A DNA stretch of 64,000 nt from Loripinus fragilis. Lineage: Eukaryota; Mollusca; Bivalvia; Lucinida; Lucinidae. The stretch covers positions 52,631,672 through 52,695,671 of the forward strand of contig OZ026517.1 of the NCBI GenBank assembly GCA_964019695.1. The letters are read 5' to 3'. The number at the start of each line of letters is the position of its first letter. The first letter of the stretch is position 1. The position numbers and the translations under genes were made by a program. Below the pieces are notes generated by a model. The model saw only the letters and a program-made list of their open reading frames with translations, had not been told where the DNA came from and searched no databases. Shown here in pieces: positions 37,143 to 47,259 of this stretch.

Positions 37143-38382
37143 GTGCAGTCTTTGCTTCCAAAGGATACCCTTTTAAGAACATATTTTACTGTAATTGCTT
37201 ACTTTGATATTATAACCAATTTAGAAATCTAACCTTATCTTTTGCACTTTTCTGACGTCTTAAAATTTATGTAAATTGTCAAAGGCTGTTACACGTTAAT
37301 GCTGCCATTGTCAGAGGGCTAACATGTTGCATTAATCCTTGCAAGACATTGGGCTTGAAGAAAAATATGGTCTACAAAATCCCCCGAGGGGGGGGAATAC
37401 CTAGCCAGCGGCCTAATAAGCCAATAACAGTATCAGGCCACCATCGGCCAGCCTGCGAAACGGTTTCGCTGGCGGGCCGATGGGGACCTACTTTCAGATG
37501 TCTACAGGGCTAATCGTCGTGATTTGTGCTTCTAAGTAGTCAGGGTAGGCATTGTTTATTATTGATCGAAGACATAAAATGTTCATTGTCTGATCTTTTT
37601 AAAATCCTCTATACACGTACTTGTAGTCCATACCTTTTAAGTGCGTTCAGGATATCAATATATTATTTTTGAAATAATAATGAAAATCAATACGTTTGCT
37701 AAAACATGTACGAAGCGGTTAAAGTTAATGGGCTTTAATGAACATCTACTTTGCCTAACTCTTGCCAGTCACGGCTTCTGTATACGTCAAGTGTGTGGGG
37801 TTATATATCCAGCTTTTGATATTGCTCCAAGTTTTGATATTCCATTTGAATTGCCTGACTCAAAGTACAACTATTAAAATTCAACAACGTTACACATGAG
37901 CAAATGTATACATAATCTCAGCAGGCACGTCATATCAAGGTCGATGCGACGTTATTTGGACAGCACGTGCCTTTTGGAATAAGACTATCGTGATATCGCT
38001 AGCGAACCATTGCACGACCCTTTGGTGCGCACTATAACAGTCCGTCCTTCCGTTAGCAGTTAGTGAAAATTAATGCTCATAACTCTTGAACCACATGGTA
38101 TATCTTAATCAAATTTCGCATACGTATGCATGTCAACATTATGTAACCAATGGCATGCATAACAGCCTTTTTTGATGGACGAGCAGTTCGGCCGGTCATG
38201 ACCAGTAAGCAAAAATTCTCATAACTCTTGAACAACATGGTTTATGTTTATCAAGTTTTGCATACTTATACATTTTAACATTGTCTAGACACTGGTTTGA
38301 AAAACGATAAATTGCACGACCCTTTGGTGTGCTCTATAATCACTGTGTGAGTGTCCGTCCGTCGAAAATTTATGCTCATAGT
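37143..38382. repeat. Duplication copy 2, blocks B-E
   Basis: Aligns in order with 10271-10420, 10668-10960, 11237-11398, 13282-13440 and part of 13815-13940. It lacks the MITEs and the 1.9-kb foldback element found in copy 1. No gene is seen. Confidence 0.7.
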
Positions 38383-38799
38383 CACACTGGTAAATGTTTA
38401 CGTCGATTTGCTGGTATTTACGCGTATTGCCGGTATTTCATAAACCGGAAGTGGTTGATATTGAAGTTAATACTATATAGAAAAACATGCCATATGCCTA
38501 AAGGACTATAGAATTAGATCATTTTTAAGTACTCGGTATGCACATGGCGATTTTTGTAAGAATTTAGAAATAGATTCGAGTACCGATCTGGATGATCGGT
38601 ACTCGAATCTATTCCTAAATGCTTACATAAATCGCCATGCACATACTTAATACTTAAAAATGATTGAAGTCTATAGTCCTTTAGGCATATGGCATGTTTT
38701 TCTATATAGTATTAACACCAATATCTACCACATCCGGTCTATGAAGTACAGGCAATACGCGTAAATACCATCAAATCGACGTATACATTTACCAGTGTA
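38383..38799. mobile_element. 417-bp palindromic element with ATAGT duplication
   Basis: Both halves are near-perfect complements of about 200 bp, meeting around CCGATCTGGATGATCGG near 38590. It starts CACACTGGTAAATG and ends CATTTACCAGTGTA. ATAGT flanks it on both sides (38378-38382 and 38800-38804). Copy 1 of the duplication has a single ATAGT and no element at the matching site (about 13951), so this is a clean insertion. Confidence 0.85.
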
Positions 38800-41674
38800 A
38801 TAGTTATGGCCCAACACTAGGTGCCAGTGGAGTGTTTTTATATCCCCATCAACACTTTTACAAAAGTGAAATACGCTTAACCCACCACAATTTGTAAGGA
38901 AACCGAAAATTACCTCCACGGAACCAGCCCTACCGCTCACTTTTAGTCTGTAGAACATTATTACACAATATTTAAACCAAATGATAGACCGTGAGCTGCT
39001 TTTAAACCCCCTCCCTCCTGGGGAAATTCTGTACACTATGGTTTTCTAAAACAGCACTAAATATGACGCAAAATAAAACATGTTAGCCTCTGGCAGTTGG
39101 GGTGTTACCGTGTTACAGCCATGTTAAATACGTTACCCTATAACAGCTTCCAATCATATTGTGCAAATACAAACCTATACCTAAATCTTATTCATCGACA
39201 TGCTGATGGCATTAAAGGCACTTAATTAAACACAACAAACAGCTAGTATGCACCAAAACAACCTAAGCCCATTATATTGCAGTTATATACGTTACTTACT
39301 TTCAAATATACTACAGTTTAGTGTTGTGCTATCACTAGACCATGAACTGCCAAAATATATCTGAGGGGGAGTTTTATACACTATAATTTTCTAAAACCAC
39401 ATTACATAAGCCACAAAATGATGCATGTTATCTCTTTATGTGTTAAGGCGTTACACTGCAAAAGCAGAGTTTAACACGTTACCCTAAAATAAAAGGAATT
39501 CCTCCAGTATATATATCAAAATGTTTATTATTCTTACATATCAATATTATCTTGTAACTGAAATTAAATGACTAGCAGTATAAGTTGAACAAATTTAGGC
39601 ACCTTTTATTACTGTTACATACGTAACATTTCTTTAAATACATTATTTAAGTTCAATATTAGCATCATAAGTGGTAAAACTGCTTGAGAATGTAGATTAT
39701 TGACATTTGAGGGCTAAATTAAATGAAAAAAAAAAACAAAAAACAATAAAAATTGTCTTTTATAACATTTAAGTGGGATTAAACTCTTACAAAAGCATGG
39801 GTGATGAAAAGGAAGAAACTTGAACTCAAAGCACATAAAATGTCATTTCAATTAAAGAGTGTTTTATCGAATATGTAAACATAACTTACAGTAAACATAA
39901 CTTACAGAAAATGCTTAATTCAACGATCAATTTATGTTTCTTAAATGCTTAAATAATATCATTTATTTGTCGTAAACTTCTGTGTGTTTAGTTTTTTATA
40001 TATGAAATGATACATTGTATATGCAAGACATTTTTCCTCATTGTCTACAGTTCAATTTAGATGAAACATGATATTAACCATGTAGTAGTTTAGTAAGATA
40101 TATTTACCAATACGTAAGTCACAAAATACATATATAGCTTATTAGCTATTGATTACAACTAATTTGAAAACAATCAAGGAAGAAAGTTACCTCACAATTT
40201 CTAAAATTGTAGGTTATTTTAAGCATGGTCGAAACCGAGAAATGAATAATTAAAACAGTCGTTTATCCTTTGAACAAAAACTAGTTTTTTAATCGTAGTG
40301 ATTTCTGACCCATATCTCGCACCCACCATGTAAAACCATTGGTTATATCCCCTATGGTAATGAATCTCTTTATATCTAAAGCATGTCCAGTATACACTTT
40401 ATCTCGCCAACATGCATAGCAAGAATATTTTAAGAGAATATAACACTTGTCATCTGTTTCATCTGGTTATACAATTTTGTGAAGTAATGATATATGACAG
40501 CATAAGTTTTGTTCTAAGGGTTCTTTGTTAGTCTTTTATTTTAAAGGGATAATACAGAGACAAGCTCCCTTGTATTTTTAGTATTGTACTGTAGACATGA
40601 CTAACTGAATGGACTTAAATAATTCATTGGTAATTCTGCTTTGAGTTATTCTGTCAATTATAATAAGTCTAACAATGAACATTTGTTTTACTCATATGTA
40701 GCATTCCAAATGAAAATATGATCATGGTTACAAAATTACTAATCCTACTTATCATTGGCATAATTCAAATCAAGCTAAATAATTATAACTAGTAACGCAA
40801 AGAATAAATCAAATGAGCGAGCACATAAATACTTATCACAGTTTTAAGAAATGAAGGCTCTTCAGGCATGTGTAAATGTGTAGACTCGCCAGAGACTTTG
40901 CTGTCTGCATACGCTAAGTATAGATGTAGACCAGAATTAAGACAGCTGGCTCCACTGCGTCAGCAAAGACAATGCTGGCTTTTGACAATATGTGATCAGT
41001 ACCAAAACCTCATGTGCTGGTCAAATCTTCATTTGAGCACTTTATATATTACACTAAAATAAGATCAGCAATTATTTTTTCATCTATATGTAATAATGTT
41101 CATACTTTTGCTACTGTCAAAGAACAACCGTGCTTCAAAAAGCTCGTTAGATGATACGCTTTATGAAAAACATGGTCTACAAAATTCCCCCTGGGAGGGA
41201 GGGGAGAGCAAAACCAATAGTAGCTAATAGCCTAAAATGAGGACACTTCAATAACCAATTACCTTTGCAAAATCTCTTGGCAAACAGGACACTTTTGGGG
41301 TTCATAGAAAACAGCTGACAACTGCAGCCAACGCAATTTCGTTCGCCTCAAGATGGGCTATATGATATTACCTTTGTTTCACATTTTATTCCAACCTGTA
41401 GAAATATCCACCCTACAAGTTTCTTTAGCTGAAAGTTGCTCATATATCATGATTTTGAATTCAAATGTGATATTTTGGAACCCTATACTAGAATAGCATG
41501 AAATTCGTCTACGCCCAAATTCGAAACTATCCCATATTTTTCTCTCTTTGGTAGCAAACCACTCTTCTCAAAGGCTCCGGATGTTGCCTAAGGGCGCACT
41601 AAGATAATTTCTATTTACGACCATAAAAGCAAATTAGACCATAAAAGCCAATTCTCTTCAGTCTACATGTAAAA
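38800..41674. repeat. Duplication copy 2, blocks F-G (diverged)
   Basis: 38800-38942 matches 13951-14095 closely. 39280-41120 matches 17010-18300 only loosely, including the array-type monomer at about 40826-40960. Beyond 41120 no match to copy 1 was found. No gene is seen. Confidence 0.5.
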
Positions 41675-44330
41675 GTAAGTAAGGGTGCAAAGATCAGGAA
41701 TCAATATAATCAAGTATCACACCTGACCCAGGATACTCACAGTTAGACAAAAGAAAGTGACAAACTCACAGTTAGACACCACAAACGAGAGCCAAGAGGT
41801 CAGCCCTTTCCCAGCAGGTGACCACAAAGCACATATAAACAGATGTGCACAAAGACATAGCAAATACAAGACAGAACAAAAACATAAAAGATCCACAAAA
41901 GAAGTACCGCCTTGGAACGGTCAGTAAAATATTTTACTAGAGGGCTTAAACAGGTTTCACGGCGCGCCAACCTCACCCTTAATTCAGATGTGTTTCAAGA
42001 CACATAGATATTTGGTTTGCATGAAAGACCCCTAACTTATCAATGCATCATCTCCTAAAACATATAAATCAATATATAACAAGGAGATAGAGCAAAGATA
42101 AGGACTCAACAGTAAATAAAACTGAATACCAGAGCAAAAGAAATCTAACAGGTAAACCCCAGTGGGCCCGACAAACAGCCAAAGCTTCAGGCCCCTACCA
42201 TCTCATCAATAGATAAGTCTTTAAGTCAGAACCATCATAGAGTCTGAAGTCCGACCCACCGGCGTGCAATTAAAGAGGAAAGCAAAGTTACCAACCATGA
42301 TTGGGTTGACCACCAAACATACAGTCTGTTGCAATACATTAATGTTATAGCCAATCTTTTATAATGGGAAATTATTTTAATGAACTGCGCTGAAAAATTA
42401 TTAGAGCCAACAATCTTCTTCAATTTATACATCAAGTAACCATAGAAATCAGGTTCCGAAAGTCCTTGGCGCAAGAGAGATTTAAGTCCAACTTGGAATT
42501 TAGAAATCAAATCATAGTATTGTCTATAAAATTTTGAAAAAGTTTTGCGAAGTTTATGATACCGATAGCCTTGTTTAAGAAGTTTCTGAGTTAACAATTT
42601 ATTGCGAGTGTTGAAGTCAGCAACATAGCTAGATGCTCTGGCAAAACGAATGAGTTGAGAGATATAGACTCCGTAGAATGTAAAACGAGGAACATCACCA
42701 TCTAAAAATGGGAAATTGACAATTTCAAAATCAAAGTCGTCACGTTTATCATAAATTTTGGTAGAAACAATATCATTAGAAATTGACAAATGCAAGTCTA
42801 AAAATGCGGCTTTTCACCGTTAAGTTGAGGTTGGCGCCGTTAAACCGGTTTAAGCCCTCCAGTAAAATTTTTTTACTGACCGTTCCAAGGCGGTACTTCT
42901 TTTGTGGATCTTTTATGTTTTTGTTCTGTCTTGTGTTTGCTATGTCTTTGTGTGCGTCTGTTTATATGTGCTTTGTGGTCACCTGCTGGGAAAGGGCTGA
43001 CCTCTTGGCTCTCGTTTGTGGTGTCTACTGTGAGTTTGTCACTTTCCCATTGGTATCCTGGGTCAGGTGTGGTACTTGATTGTATCGATTCCTGATCTTT
43101 GCTCCCTTACCTACTTTGGTATCAGAGGTATTGGCTTTATTCAGTTGAAGCTCTGAAGGGTATATTTGAATAGCCATATTGTCAATATAAACATTATTAA
43201 TATTTAAAATATCGTCCAAATATCTGGATGTAGTGTTAAACGCATCAATAACATCAGCCTGCTTATCATCAGAAAGAGACATCATAAAGTCCCTCTCATA
43301 ACAAAACAGGAATAAATCTGCAACCAGGGGAGCACAATTAGTGCCCATAGGAATCTCAACTACTTGTCTATACAGCTTGGTGCCAAATCGTATAAAAATG
43401 TTGTCCAACAAAAAGGTCAGCGCATCACATACATTTTGACACGGCCATGCATGATATTTTTTAGGTTTTTCTGAAGTACAAAATGCATTTCTGTCATTAC
43501 ATGCAAGGTAAGGAGAGCCTTCTCTCTGGAAGGTTCTTTCAGTAAGATCAATAAGATTATCTTTAATTAAATTATGAGGTAAAGAAGTGTAAAGAGTAGA
43601 AAAATCATAAGCAGAAAAACTGGTCGCATTGAAATCTCTAGCTTTAAGTTTATCTAAAATTTCACCTGAATTTTTAATAGACCAAAATAAGTTTTTACCG
43701 GATCTCTCATATACCTTTTCACAATACTTGATAACATGTTTTTAACAGCTGTAAGACACGAGGTTAACAATTTAAAAAGTTCTGTTGTCGTACACGAACT
43801 AGAATTAGCAATAAATCTTGCTTTATAGGGTTTTTATGTAACCAGTACAACGTAGGAACTTTGTCTTGATTTTCCTTAGATTTGACACCAAAATGCAAGG
43901 CTGTATGACAACCATGCCCATCAACAATCACCCTCTCACTTAAAGAAGGCTGCAATTTTTTGCTGGAACCAAAACATAGTTCATATGAAAATCCTGGATG
44001 CCTCGTTTAAGATGACGAAGAGAAGATTTAGGTTTAGGGGGTAAAAGATGTGTATCACGAGAGTAAAATAAAATACGTGTATCAATAATTTTAAAAATGT
44101 TAATCTTCCATTCATTTAAATCAGGATCAGATATGTTTTTGTCGCTTCTGGAGAAATAAAACACTGAAATTGATGTACCATAAGAAAGTCACCAGCATAA
44201 AAATCTTCTCTGAACCCATTGTTTAACAACAATTTTTACGCAAAATATACCAATTCTGATGGTCTGCTAGACAGTGTGCATAAGCAAGCTGCTCGAATCT
44301 TGATGAATCATGCAGAAATCCCCATGATCA
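41675..44330 (-). pseudogene. Penelope-like retroelement, disrupted reverse transcriptase
   Basis: Read on the minus strand, the coding part runs from about 44200 to 42180. Blocks in order are a D-P-D-L-N-E-W-K segment (about 44100), V-P-T-L-Y-W-L (about 43860), D-F-S-T-L-Y-T-S-L-P (about 43600), E-I-P-M-G-T-N-C-A-P-L (about 43330-43360), the catalytic Y-L-D-D (43211-43222), and after a 317-bp insertion F-L-D-L-H-L-S-I, I-Y-D-K-R-D-D-F and a basic tail. The motif set fits Penelope-like reverse transcriptases. I see no GIY-YIG nuclease. About 500 bp of 3' untranslated sequence follows, ending at 41675. Frameshifts near 43960 and 43760, a frameshift in the tail and the insertion make it non-functional. 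Confidence 0.7.
42812..43128 (+). mobile_element. 5'-truncated antisense Penelope-like tail inside the RT frame
   Basis: The segment is the inverted counterpart of 41675-41975, the 3' end of the host element. Shared landmarks are ACTGACCGTTCCAAGGCGGT, GGTCACCTGCTGGGAAAGGG and the terminal CTTTGCACCCTTAC-type sequence. It separates S-D-T-K from A-A-F-L-D-L in the reverse transcriptase frame. CTTT occurs at both edges and may be the target duplication. The structure fits reverse-transcriptase-primed insertion of a second, truncated copy. Confidence 0.7.
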
Positions 44331-44529
44331 TGCGAAACATCAAATTCAACTCTATACATGTACCTGATTTTGTAACGCAACGTCTGATTGGATAACGTCA
44401 AAAATTGCGACAGTATTTGTTTAGTTTGACGTCATTAATTACGTCACATCTCGTTGGATGGCGTGCGGCTTTATGCGTTTCCCACACTCCAATTCGAGAC
44501 GAAACTGCATTCAAATTGGGAGAACCATA
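44331..44529. other. No gene seen
   Basis: Short stretch between the retroelement and a long hairpin, with TGACGTCA-like sites near 44430. Confidence 0.4.
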
Positions 44530-44668
44530 TTCAAAATTTTCACTTGGGGAGGTAGATCGTCGGATACACGTTCGGAAATCACGTTTTACGGCTCCGCTCT
44601 CACGTCGCCGTAAAACTACATTTCCGACCGTATATCCGACGATATACCTCCCTAAATGAAAATTTTGA
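44530..44668. repeat. Long hairpin, arms of about 60 bp
   Basis: TTCAAAATTTTCACTTGGGG at the left end and its imperfect complement CCTAAATGAAAATTTTGAA at the right end. Inside, GTCGGATACACGTTCGGAAA pairs with TTTCCGACCGTATATCCGAC, and TTTTACGGC pairs with GCCGTAAAA. This is probably a foldback MITE. Confidence 0.75.
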
Positions 44669-44870
44669 ATACAGTTATCCAGTCCACAGTTTCGCAGGAA
44701 TGGCCCTGGGGAAAAAATAAAATAACAAGGGGTCGGGCTGTATGTCCGTCTGTACAATGTTGTTGTTTTTTTTAATTTAATGAAGAAATGTTGGATTGCA
44801 CCTGGCAGAGGCTTAGTCAGCAGTGAGAAGAAATGCATTTTGTAAGTGTTACTGGACCTTACAATCAGAA

Positions 44871-45010
44871 CTGCCTCGACCACTTCCGCGAAATTCCGTG
44901 GAATCAGACCACGGTGTACATCGAGGATCTACTCTGGTAACGCGGGTGATAACGTGACGCTGACGTCACAGAAACCATGTTAACAAGTGTGATCGCAGCA
45001 AAACAATCGG
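44871..45010. repeat. Dispersed repeat S, copy 1
   Basis: GAACTGCCTCG, GGAATCAGACC, GTACATCGAGGATCTA and GACGCTGACGTCA-AGAAACCATG occur in the same order at 50130-50292. The sequence contains a TGACGTCA site. Function unknown. Confidence 0.65.
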
Positions 45011-45229
45011 TTATGACCAGTCTGGTACTCTGTGTTTGCCTTATTGATATTAGTGCATTAAGCATACGGCCATGCGAAAAATGCGATTATTTTCTTATCC
45101 ATTCGTTTAAACATGTGTTTTGGGTACTCTTAAGAACCGTATCATTGAGACGGTTATTTTGGGTACCTACCCACAACATATGTTTTGGTTGAGAAATAAG
45201 AAAAATAATTTTCAGTCACGCACTCTTAT

Positions 45230-45377
45230 CACAGGAGCTTGAAGTTCGATCCTTATATCACTTCTAAACCCTACCCTAAAACCGAAAATCTCATAATGTC
45301 ATTACGTAATGTCATTGTGAGATTTTGGTTTTGAGGCTATAGAGGTTAGATAAAGACAGAACGTCAAGCTCATGTGC
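45230..45377. mobile_element. hAT-like MITE, relative of 781-898
   Basis: Starts CACAGGAGCTTGAAGTTCG and ends AGCTCATGTG, flanked by CTCTTAT on both sides (7 bp, or 8 bp if the adjoining C is counted). The central hairpin around CATTACGTAATG matches that of 781-898. Confidence 0.75.
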
Positions 45378-46059
45378 TCTTATCTGGGGGCCTGCATTCA
45401 GGTGGCAAAGGTGTGCTAAAAATCAAAGTGGGTGATGGATGATGAATTCTTGACACACTTGTTTCTCTGAAGTGTGTCTGTGGACAAATTGTCTTATTTC
45501 ATTATTTTTTTTTGTATTTTGGGAGTGACAACCTTTTGAAAAGGCGGCCAGGCAGAGCATAAAATGGGCTTAGAAACCGTGAAATGCAACATCAGATTTT
45601 TCAATAATCAGCTTCCAGTTTGTGTATATGAAAATGAAAGTTGAATTCTGAGTCAATTCCTGACCCGCCCACACTTTCGTATTTTTGCCTGATAGTCATA
45701 TTTAGAGTTGCAAAAAAGTGCCTTTTATTCATAATCAAACATTCCCAGACACACAGAAACAAACTTTACTTTATAAAATTTAGCAAAATGTATTTAGAGC
45801 CACAAATTGAAGGCTAGCCCCGTATATTTGTCAAATTTGCCCATGTACAGCTAATGGGATCAGCTTTTTGCTACCTCAACTAGTCACTGCAAAAAAAAAG
45901 AAAACTGATTCAAATCTCAGTGAAATGTATAACCGCAACTGAAAAATATCACCAATGATGCCCCCTTTTTTCAGTAACTGTACAAAAATGATTTTAACTT
46001 AAAAATGTGTTTCAAAAGTCCATGTTCACCACGGGTCGTGCACATGGCGGTCAGGATAT
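45378..46059. other. No gene seen
   Basis: AT-rich sequence without a supported feature. Confidence 0.4.
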
Positions 46060-46206
46060 TCACTTTTTTGAGGGTAACTATCAAATATATATCATCGAGT
46101 GTGTTGAAAACATCAACATTTTCACGAGTGCGCAGCACGAGTTAAAATTCTGACGTTTTCAACTCACTAGATGAAATATATTTGGTATTCACCGAGAAAA
46201 AGTAAA
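46060..46206. mobile_element. MITE with CACTTTTT ends
   Basis: Left arm CACTTTTTTGAGGGTAACTA with GTGTTGAAAACATCA; the right arm is the complement, TGACGTTTTCAACTCACTAG and CACCGAGAAAAAGTA. The arms are about 60 bp and imperfect. Confidence 0.6.
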
Positions 46207-46619
46207 TTTTCTTTTTATTTTATACTTTGTATAGGCTACATGCAATGTCTCGCCCACTGAAAAAAGGAGGTGCTGAAAATGCAAAACGAAATTTTTTAGC
46301 AAACCCAAATGATTTTGGAACCAATATATTCGACACGTTCTAACTAAGAAAATTCATACAAACACTTGATATAAGAAAGTTATGGGCGTTTGAAATTCTG
46401 AAGTGAAATGCATTTAGTGAATGGAAAAGTCAGAGGTAACAGTGAAAATATAGGCTTATTTCAATCACTAGTGAATGATATATTATTTCATTAGTGATTG
46501 ATACATGCACCACTTTAATTTAATTTTGATATGCATTGATTTCACTGCTAAGCATAAAATAAAATTGAGCAATACGCTTTTAGATATTATGTCTGTGATC
46601 TTGGTGAACGCATCCACTT
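46207..46619. other. No gene seen
   Basis: AT-rich. A small inverted repeat pairs TCAATCACTAGTGAA with TTCATTAGTGATTGA near 46463-46502. Duplication block H begins near 46625. Confidence 0.4.
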
Positions 46620-46754
46620 TGTAATACTTGTATAACGCGAGATTAGATGAACGTTTCATTTGCAGATGAATAGATTTGGAACTGTTTTCATTTGCTAATG
46701 ATTAGATTTGCTAACGTGAAATTTGAAGTGACATTATATTTTTTCAACCTTCAT

Positions 46755-47225
46755 GATGTGATTAAGACAGTGGGCGGAGCTAAAATTCGTTAAACACAGA
46801 ATGTGCTTCACGGAAGACAGTGGGTGGAGCTAAAATTCGTTAAACACAGAATGCGCTTCACGGAAGACAGTGGACGGAGCTAAAATTTCACGAAGAGTGA
46901 AGCAACCTTCATAATGTGAGCCATGACACGTGATTTCCAACAATGTGGCATTTTGTCAAGAGTAGTCTCAGACGAGCCTGTGCAACCCTCTTTTGAGCTT
47001 AGAAATGCCATATTATGTTCAGTCAATAGATTAACACTCATAGAATATTTTAAGCGACTATCAAAGGCTCTGATCAGACTGCGCGTATGCGCAGGCTGAT
47101 CTGAGGCTTTGCTGGTTGCACATGCCACATTGTTGGAAATATCATGCCACGGCTCATTATTGTGATAAAGACAGTGGGCTGAATTAAACGACCATTAGCA
47201 GCTCCGCTCACTATCTTCATCACAA
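46755..47225 (+). promoter_or_regulatory. Upstream repeats with GTGGGCGG boxes, ASB-like gene 2
   Basis: Three direct repeats of about 53 bp begin near 46762, 46815 and 46868, each with ACAGTGGGCGGAGCTAAAAT or a one-base variant. Copy 1 of the gene has two comparable units. A family-A MITE (46917-47156) has since split the block. The inverted partner CCACTATCTTCATCACA (about 47206-47224) is retained as in copy 1. A promoter role is inference. Confidence 0.35.
46917..47156. mobile_element. MITE family A in the upstream region of gene 2
   Basis: Starts TGAGCCATGACACG and ends CATGCCACGGCTCA. Subterminal TTCCAACAATGTGGCA and TGCCACATTGTTGGAA are exact complements. The core GACTGCGCGTATGCGCAG lies at about 47075-47092. 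Gene 1 has no insert at the matching place (about 21964), so it arrived after the duplication. Confidence 0.85.
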
Positions 47226-47259
47226 ATTGAAAGTTAGAAAATAACAATTTATTTCATAT

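Noticed and set aside
46880..47128. 82-codon minus-strand frame containing SKASDQPAHTRSLIRAF-type residues
   Set aside because: It lies wholly within MITE family A. Such predicted peptides are repeat translations.
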